A DNA stretch of 64,000 nt from Rhizobium sp. 9140 (GTDB lineage Bacteria > Pseudomonadota > Alphaproteobacteria > Rhizobiales > Rhizobiaceae), in contig NZ_FJUR01000001.1 in the NCBI RefSeq assembly GCF_900067135.1, positions 124,001-188,000 of the forward strand, given 5' to 3'. A program made the translations under genes and the position numbers. This document shows, one piece after another, positions 58,506 through 64,000 of the stretch (its first letter is position 1; each line of letters starts with the position of its first letter). A model generated the notes under the pieces. The model was not told the DNA's origin and made no database searches. It worked only from the letters and a program-made list of their open reading frames with translations.

Positions 58506-60344
58506 ATGCCAGCCTATCGCTCCAGAACCACCACCCACGGCCGCAACATGGCCGGTGCCCGCGGCCTGTGGCGCGCCACCGGCATGAAGGACGGCGACTT
58601 CGGCAAGCCGATCATCGCCGTGGTCAATTCCTTCACCCAGTTCGTGCCGGGCCACGTGCACCTGAAGGACCTCGGCCAGCTGGTCGCCCGCGAGATCGAG
58701 GCATCCGGCGGCGTCGCCAAGGAATTCAACACCATCGCGGTCGATGACGGTATCGCCATGGGCCATGACGGCATGCTCTACTCGCTGCCCTCGCGCGAGA
58801 TCATCGCCGACTCGGTCGAATACATGGTCAACGCCCATTGCGCCGACGCCATGGTCTGCATTTCCAACTGCGACAAGATCACGCCCGGCATGCTGATGGC
58901 CTCGCTGCGCCTCAACATCCCCACCATCTTCGTCTCCGGCGGCCCGATGGAAGCCGGCAAGGTTCTCCTGTCCGACGGCAAGATCCATGCGCTCGACCTG
59001 GTGGACGCCATGGTGGCTGCGGCCGACGACAAGATGTCGGACGAGGACGTCCAGACCATCGAGCGCTCCGCCTGCCCGACCTGCGGCTCCTGCTCCGGCA
59101 TGTTCACGGCCAATTCCATGAACTGTCTGACGGAAGCCCTCGGCCTCTCCCTGCCCGGCAACGGCTCGACGCTCGCCACGCATTCGGATCGCGAAAAGCT
59201 GTTTCTGGAAGCCGGCCGCACCATCGTCGGCCTGACCAAGCGCTACTACGAGCAGGACGACGAAACCGCCCTGCCGCGCACGATCGCCTCCAAGGGCGCC
59301 TTCGAGAACGCCATGGCACTCGACATCGCCATGGGGGGCTCCACCAACACCGTCCTTCACATTCTTGCGGCCGCCCATGAAGGCGAGATCGACTTCAACC
59401 TCGACGATATCGACCGCCTGTCGCGCAAGGTACCCTGCCTCTCCAAGGTGGCGCCGGCCAAGGCCGACGTTCACATGGAAGACGTGCACCGCGCTGGCGG
59501 CATCATGGCCATCCTCGGCGAACTCAACCGCGCCGGTCTCATCAATGCCGATCTGCCGACGGTCCATGCAAAGACGCTCGGCGACGCGCTGTCGCAATGG
59601 GATATCGCCGTTACCGACAATCCGGCCGCTCTCGAACTCTTCTCGGCCGCGCCCGGCGGCGTGCCGACGCAGGTCGCCTTCAGCCAGAGCGCCCGATGGA
59701 AGGAACTCGATTTCGACCGTGAAAGGGGCGTCATCCGCGATGCCCAGCACCCCTTCTCCAAGGATGGCGGCCTTGCCGTGCTCAAGGGCAACATCGCGCT
59801 CGACGGCTGCATCGTGAAGACGGCCGGCGTGGACGAGTCGATCCTGAAATTCTCCGGCCCGGCCCGCGTCTTCGAAAGCCAGGACGCCTCCGTCAAGGCG
59901 ATCCTGTCCAATCAGGTCGTGGCCGGCGACGTCGTCGTCATCCGCTACGAAGGCCCCAAGGGCGGCCCCGGCATGCAGGAAATGCTCTATCCCACCAGCT
60001 ACCTGAAGTCGAAAGGCCTCGGCAAAGCATGCGCGCTCATCACCGATGGCCGCTTCTCGGGCGGCACGTCGGGCCTCTCCATAGGCCATGTCTCGCCGGA
60101 AGCGGCGAATGGCGGCATGATCGGGCTGGTGCGCGAAGGCGACATGATCGACATCGACATTCCCAACCGCACGATTTCGCTGCGCGTGTCGGAAGACGAA
60201 CTGGCACTGCGCCGCACCGAGCAGGACGCTAATGGCTGGAAGCCGACCGAGCAGCGCAAGCGCAAGGTGACGACGGCCCTGAAGGCCTATGCCGCCTTCG
60301 CAACGTCCGCCGACAAGGGCGCCGTGCGCATCCTGCCGGAATAA
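58506..60344 (+). CDS. ilvD: Dihydroxy-acid dehydratase
   Basis: Dehydrates 2,3-dihydroxy acids in valine, isoleucine and pantothenate synthesis. 612 residues. The iron-sulfur ligands and Mg site are in [12 protein letters not shown] and [30 protein letters not shown] and [17 protein letters not shown] are IlvD signatures. Full length and intact. It stands alone, divergent from treY. Confidence 0.97.
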   Translation: MPAYRSRTTTHGRNMAGARGLWRATGMKDGDFGKPIIAVVNSFTQFVPGHVHLKDLGQLVAREIEASGGVAKEFNTIAVDDGIAMGHDGMLYSLPSREIIADSVEYMVNAHCADAMVCISNCDKITPGMLMASLRLNIPTIFVSGGPMEAGKVLLSDGKIHALDLVDAMVAAADDKMSDEDVQTIERSACPTCGSCSGMFTANSMNCLTEALGLSLPGNGSTLATHSDREKLFLEAGRTIVGLTKRYYEQDDETALPRTIASKGAFENAMALDIAMGGSTNTVLHILAAAHEGEIDFNLDDIDRLSRKVPCLSKVAPAKADVHMEDVHRAGGIMAILGELNRAGLINADLPTVHAKTLGDALSQWDIAVTDNPAALELFSAAPGGVPTQVAFSQSARWKELDFDRERGVIRDAQHPFSKDGGLAVLKGNIALDGCIVKTAGVDESILKFSGPARVFESQDASVKAILSNQVVAGDVVVIRYEGPKGGPGMQEMLYPTSYLKSKGLGKACALITDGRFSGGTSGLSIGHVSPEAANGGMIGLVREGDMIDIDIPNRTISLRVSEDELALRRTEQDANGWKPTEQRKRKVTTALKAYAAFATSADKGAVRILPE

Positions 60345-60353
60345 CCGGCACAG

Positions 60354-60381
60354 CCGGGCCTGCAACGCACCGCAGGCCCGG
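60354..60381 (+). terminator. Hairpin after ilvD
   Basis: A perfect 10-bp stem (60354-60363 with 60372-60381), 8-base loop, 9 bp after the stop. No T-run. Confidence 0.5.
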
Positions 60382-60601
60382 ATCCCTCTTCGGGGACATC
60401 CTGTTCGCCCGCCATGCGGGCAGATCCTATATGAAATTCACAGCTTACAAACCGGTGGACAGAGCCGCCTCGGCGGATGGCCCATGCGCCAGCGCGATGA
60501 CAGGCTCATAGCCGACCTGCCGATTTTTCAGCCTTGCTTTATTTCGTTGCATTGCACACAGTCCCTCCGTGATGGCCACCATCCGTCATCGAGGGGACCG
60601 C

Positions 60602-63600
60602 ATGTCGATTAAAGCCAGCATCTACCATCTGACGCATTATACCTATGACCGGCCAGTCCGCCTCGGCCCGCAAGTGATCCGGCTCAAGCCGGCCCCGCAT
60701 TCCAAGACGAAGGTGCTCAGCCACTCCCTGAAAGTGACGCCCGCCAATCACTTCGTGACGCTGCAGCAGGATCCCTATGGCAGCTATCTCGCGCGCTACG
60801 TCTTTCCCGACCCGGTGACCGAATTCAAGATTGAGGTCGATCTCGTCGCCGATATGACGGTCTACAATCCGTTCGACTTCTTCGTGGAAGAGAGCGCCGA
60901 GACCTGGCCGTTCGAGTATCCCGAGGACATTCGCGAAGACCTTGCCATCTATAGCCAGCCCGAGCCGGCCGGCCCGGCCTTGCAGGCCTATCTCGACGGC
61001 CTCGACCGGACGCCGATGAACACGGTGGATTTCGTCGTCGGCATCAACATGCGCCTGCAACAGGCCGTCAACTACGTCATCCGCATGGAGCCCGGCGTGC
61101 AGACGCCCGAGGAAACGCTGACCAAGGCGCTCGGCTCGTGTCGCGACTCCAGCTGGCTTCTCGTCCAGATCCTGCGCCATCTCGGTCTCGCCGCCCGCTT
61201 CGTATCCGGCTACCTCATCCAGCTCGCCCCGGACCTGAAGGCCCTCGACGGACCGTCCGGCACCGAGGTCGATTTCACCGACCTGCACGCCTGGTGCGAG
61301 GTCTATCTTCCCGGCGCCGGCTGGGTCGGGCTCGATCCGACCTCCGGGCTCCTGACCGGCGAAAGTCATATCCCGCTGTCGGCAACGCCGCATTACCGCA
61401 ACGCCGCACCGATTTCCGGCGGCTTTGCCGGCGATCCCGACACGAAGACCGAATTCGCCTTCGAGATGCGGGTGGACCGCGTCGCCGAGCATCCGCGCAT
61501 CACCAAGCCGTTTTCCGACGAGAGCTGGGACGCACTGAACGCGCTCGGCCACGAGGTCGATGCAGCCCTCACCGCCAACGATGTCCGCCTGACCATGGGC
61601 GGCGAGCCGACCTTCGTATCGATCGACGACTTCGAATCCGGCGAATGGAACACGGACGCCGTGGGGCCGACCAAGCGCGAAAAGGCCGACGACCTGATCC
61701 GGCGCCTGCGCGAGCGCTTTGCACCCGGCGGCTTCCTGCATTACGGTCAGGGCAAGTGGTATCCCGGCGAAAGCCTGCCGCGCTGGACCTTCTCGCTCTA
61801 CTGGCGCCGCGACGGCGTGCCGATCTGGCGCAATCCCGATCTCGTCGCGCGCGAGGATGTCGACACCAAGGCAGGACCGGAAGAGGCCGAAAAGCTTCTG
61901 ACCGGCATTGCCGTCGCGCTGGGCATCGAGCCGGACATGGTTCTGCCGGCCTATGAGGATCCGGCCGAATGGATCATCAAGGAAGGCAGCCTGCCGGAGA
62001 ACGTCGATCCCTCGAACTCCAGGCTGAAGGATGCCGAGGAGCGCAGCCGTATCGCCCGCGTCTTCGAACGCGGCCTGACGGTTCCCACCGGCTTCGTTCT
62101 GCCGGTGCAGGCATGGAACGCTCAGGCCGCAGGCGGCCAACCGGCGGGGCGCCGCTGGATGAGCGAGCGCTGGCGCACGCGCCGCGGCAAGATCTTCCTG
62201 GTGCCGGGCGACAGCCCTGTCGGCTACCGCATCCCGCTCGGTGCCCTGCCCTACATCCCGCCATCGCAGTTCCCCTATATCCACGAGGCGGATCCCTCGA
62301 TACCCCGCACCGCCCTGCCGGACTTTCCGGTCGGCCCGAGCCGTGCTGCCGGTGTCACCGAGAAGTTCGGTGAGAAAACCGAGCCGAAACCGGACCGGGC
62401 GATGGCGGAGGCATCCTTCCAGGCGGCCGAAGCCCAGCAGGACCGCAACGAGCAGGTGCTCGCCGAAATCGGCGGCGCCGTGCGCACGGCCATGACAGTC
62501 GAGCCCCAGAACGGCCGCCTCTGCATCTTCATGCCGCCGGTCGAGCGGATCGAGGACTATCTCGACCTGATCGCCGCGGCCGAAACCGCTGCCAGCGACC
62601 TTGGCCTCGCCGTTCACATCGAAGGCTATGCGCCGCCGCATGACGAACGCGTCAACGTCATGCGCGTCGCGCCCGATCCCGGCGTCATCGAGGTCAACGT
62701 GCACCCGGCGGCAAACTGGCAGGAATGCGTCGACATTACCTCTGTCATCTACGAGGAAGCGCGCCAGTCGCGGCTTGGCGCCGACAAGTTCATGATCGAC
62801 GGCCGGCACACCGGCACCGGCGGCGGCAACCATGTGGTGGTCGGCGGGCGCAACCCGAACGACAGCCCCTTCCTGCGCCGCCCCGACCTGTTGAAGAGCC
62901 TCGTCCTGCACTGGCAGCGGCATCCGTCGCTCTCCTACCTGTTTTCCGGCATGTTCATCGGCCCGACCAGCCAGGCGCCGCGCATCGACGAGGCGCGTCA
63001 CGACAGTCTCTACGAACTCGAAACCGCCATGGCGCAGGTGCCGCTGCCCGGAGAGGGACCGGCTCCCTTGCCGTGGCTGACCGACCGCCTGTTCCGCAAC
63101 CTGCTGACGGACGTCACCGGCAACACGCACCGCTCGGAAATCTGCATCGACAAGCTGTTCTCCCCGGACGGCCCGACCGGTCGTCTCGGTCTCGTCGAGT
63201 TTCGCGGCTTCGAAATGCCGCCGAATGCGCGCATGTCGCTTGCCCAGCAGCTTCTGGTCCGCGCGCTCATCGCCCGCTTCTGGCAAAACCCGGCCGATGG
63301 CAGGCTGGTGCGCTGGGGCACAACCCTGCATGACCGCTTCATGCTGCCGCACCATGTCTGGGCCGATTTCCTCGACGTGCTGGCAGACCTGCGCGCCAAC
63401 GGCTTCGACTTCCGCCCCGAATGGTTCGAGGCGCAGCTGGAGTTCAGGTTCCCCTTCTGCGGCGAAGTCACCTACGAGGGCACGAAGCTCGAACTGCGGC
63501 AGGCGCTAGAGCCCTGGAACGTCATGGGCGAGCAGGGCGCGATCGGCGGCACCGTGCGTTATGTCGACAGCTCCGTGGAGCGCCTGCAGGTTCGCTTTGA

Positions 63601-63997
63601 GACCGCCAATCCCGGCCGCTACACGGTCGCCTGCAACGGCCGCCCCGTGCCGCTGACCCCGACCGGCGTCAACGGCGTCTCGGTGGCCGGCGTACGCTAC
63701 AAGGCATGGCAGCCGGCAGCCGGCTTGCACCCCGTGCTCCCGGTCAACACGCCGCTGACCTTCGACGTCTACGACACCTGGTCGCGCCGCTCGATCGGCG
63801 GCTGCATCTACCACGTCGCCCATCCCGGCGGCCGGAATTACGATACGTTCCCGGTGAACGGCAACGAGGCCGAGGCACGACGCTTGGCGCGGTTCGAGCC
63901 TTGGGGCCACACGGCCGGCGGCTATGCTCTGACGCCGGAAACCCCGTCGCCGGAGTTCCCCTTCACGCTCGACCTGCGTCGGCCGGCGGGACTGTAG
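60602..63997 (+). CDS. Transglutaminase-like / DUF2126 two-domain protein
   Basis: A protein of 1,131 residues. The N-terminal part (about 1-290) is a bacterial transglutaminase-like domain with a full Cys-His-Asp set: Cys180 ([11 protein letters not shown]), His229 ([13 protein letters not shown]) and Asp245 (GLDPTSG). The rest (about 300-1131) is DUF2126, with [56 protein letters not shown] and [28 protein letters not shown]. Genes of this type usually sit with alpha-E and circularly permuted ATP-grasp genes in a putative peptide-modification cluster, which would lie beyond the right edge. Start [13 protein letters not shown] at 60602. Confidence 0.92.
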   Translation: MSIKASIYHLTHYTYDRPVRLGPQVIRLKPAPHSKTKVLSHSLKVTPANHFVTLQQDPYGSYLARYVFPDPVTEFKIEVDLVADMTVYNPFDFFVEESAETWPFEYPEDIREDLAIYSQPEPAGPALQAYLDGLDRTPMNTVDFVVGINMRLQQAVNYVIRMEPGVQTPEETLTKALGSCRDSSWLLVQILRHLGLAARFVSGYLIQLAPDLKALDGPSGTEVDFTDLHAWCEVYLPGAGWVGLDPTSGLLTGESHIPLSATPHYRNAAPISGGFAGDPDTKTEFAFEMRVDRVAEHPRITKPFSDESWDALNALGHEVDAALTANDVRLTMGGEPTFVSIDDFESGEWNTDAVGPTKREKADDLIRRLRERFAPGGFLHYGQGKWYPGESLPRWTFSLYWRRDGVPIWRNPDLVAREDVDTKAGPEEAEKLLTGIAVALGIEPDMVLPAYEDPAEWIIKEGSLPENVDPSNSRLKDAEERSRIARVFERGLTVPTGFVLPVQAWNAQAAGGQPAGRRWMSERWRTRRGKIFLVPGDSPVGYRIPLGALPYIPPSQFPYIHEADPSIPRTALPDFPVGPSRAAGVTEKFGEKTEPKPDRAMAEASFQAAEAQQDRNEQVLAEIGGAVRTAMTVEPQNGRLCIFMPPVERIEDYLDLIAAAETAASDLGLAVHIEGYAPPHDERVNVMRVAPDPGVIEVNVHPAANWQECVDITSVIYEEARQSRLGADKFMIDGRHTGTGGGNHVVVGGRNPNDSPFLRRPDLLKSLVLHWQRHPSLSYLFSGMFIGPTSQAPRIDEARHDSLYELETAMAQVPLPGEGPAPLPWLTDRLFRNLLTDVTGNTHRSEICIDKLFSPDGPTGRLGLVEFRGFEMPPNARMSLAQQLLVRALIARFWQNPADGRLVRWGTTLHDRFMLPHHVWADFLDVLADLRANGFDFRPEWFEAQLEFRFPFCGEVTYEGTKLELRQALEPWNVMGEQGAIGGTVRYVDSSVERLQVRFETANPGRYTVACNGRPVPLTPTGVNGVSVAGVRYKAWQPAAGLHPVLPVNTPLTFDVYDTWSRRSIGGCIYHVAHPGGRNYDTFPVNGNEAEARRLARFEPWGHTAGGYALTPETPSPEFPFTLDLRRPAGL

Positions 63998-64000
63998 GAC

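Noticed and set aside
60539..63355. Minus-strand frame of 938 codons opposite the transglutaminase gene
   Set aside because: Antisense shadow of a gene with complete catalytic residues.

Overview
The window is a high-GC alphaproteobacterial chromosome segment, almost certainly from a member of the Rhizobiaceae (Rhizobium/Agrobacterium/Shinella-like; the genus is not resolved). The evidence is the set of rhizobial markers: DUF1036, DUF1244 and DUF2312 (GapR) proteins, an Omp10-type lipoprotein, homospermidine synthase, CpdR, DUF882 and DUF459 proteins, a RIME-like intergenic repeat and rhizobial intergenic palindromes. Genes are dense, with many convergent pairs separated by clear hairpin terminators.

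Region 1 (1-5.4 kb) is core: a TPR protein, an alpha/beta hydrolase, pyruvate kinase coupled to a DUF1036 protein, an N-formylglutamate amidohydrolase and a DUF1244 protein.

Region 2 (5.4-11.6 kb) is the most unusual part. The host gene for the nucleoid-associated protein GapR is cut in two: its first 37 codons end near 5530 and its last 51 codons resume at 11401. Between them lies a foreign segment of about 5.87 kb. Just inside its left edge the segment carries a complete second gapR (5649-5903), placed where the host gapR promoter can still read into it. It also carries a TnpC-like protein, the C-terminal remnant of a tyrosine recombinase, an IS21-family insertion sequence (istA/istB, 7038-9543), a truncated metallophosphoesterase, a small DUF6634-like protein and an XRE-type regulator. 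The IS lies between two truncated genes and has no matching target duplication, so it appears to have deleted the recombinase N-terminus. The reading is an integrative element that breaks a probably essential gene, supplies its own replacement copy, and was later immobilised.

Region 3 (11.6-34 kb) holds a LuxR-type regulator, a DUF882 protein, an orphan NtrC-type response regulator, oligoendopeptidase F, pabB and a class IV aminotransferase (folate), hss (polyamine), omp10, a 5'-nucleotidase fused to LysM, hemH, an SPFH/NfeD membrane pair, an outer-membrane beta-barrel, galU, a lytic transglycosylase and a DUF459 protein.

Region 4 (34-49.6 kb) holds a divergent azoreductase/HxlR pair, glutamate synthase (gltB and gltD separated by a pyruvyl-transferase-like gene), threonine aldolase, an Hsp20 gene with a putative RpoH promoter and ROSE thermometer, a hydrolase, hisN, a second N-formylglutamate amidohydrolase, cpdR and tRNA-Val(GAC). 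Two intergenic spacers here hold orphan plus-strand terminators that look like small RNA genes; one resembles the anti-Shine-Dalgarno alpha-r14 family.

Region 5 (49.6-64 kb) holds a DUF1206 membrane protein, a cupredoxin, small proteins, a dispersed version of the E. coli ybhP-ybhO-ybhN trio (phosphatase-fold protein, cardiolipin-synthase-like enzyme, membrane protein), treY, ilvD and a large transglutaminase-DUF2126 protein that ends at the window edge.
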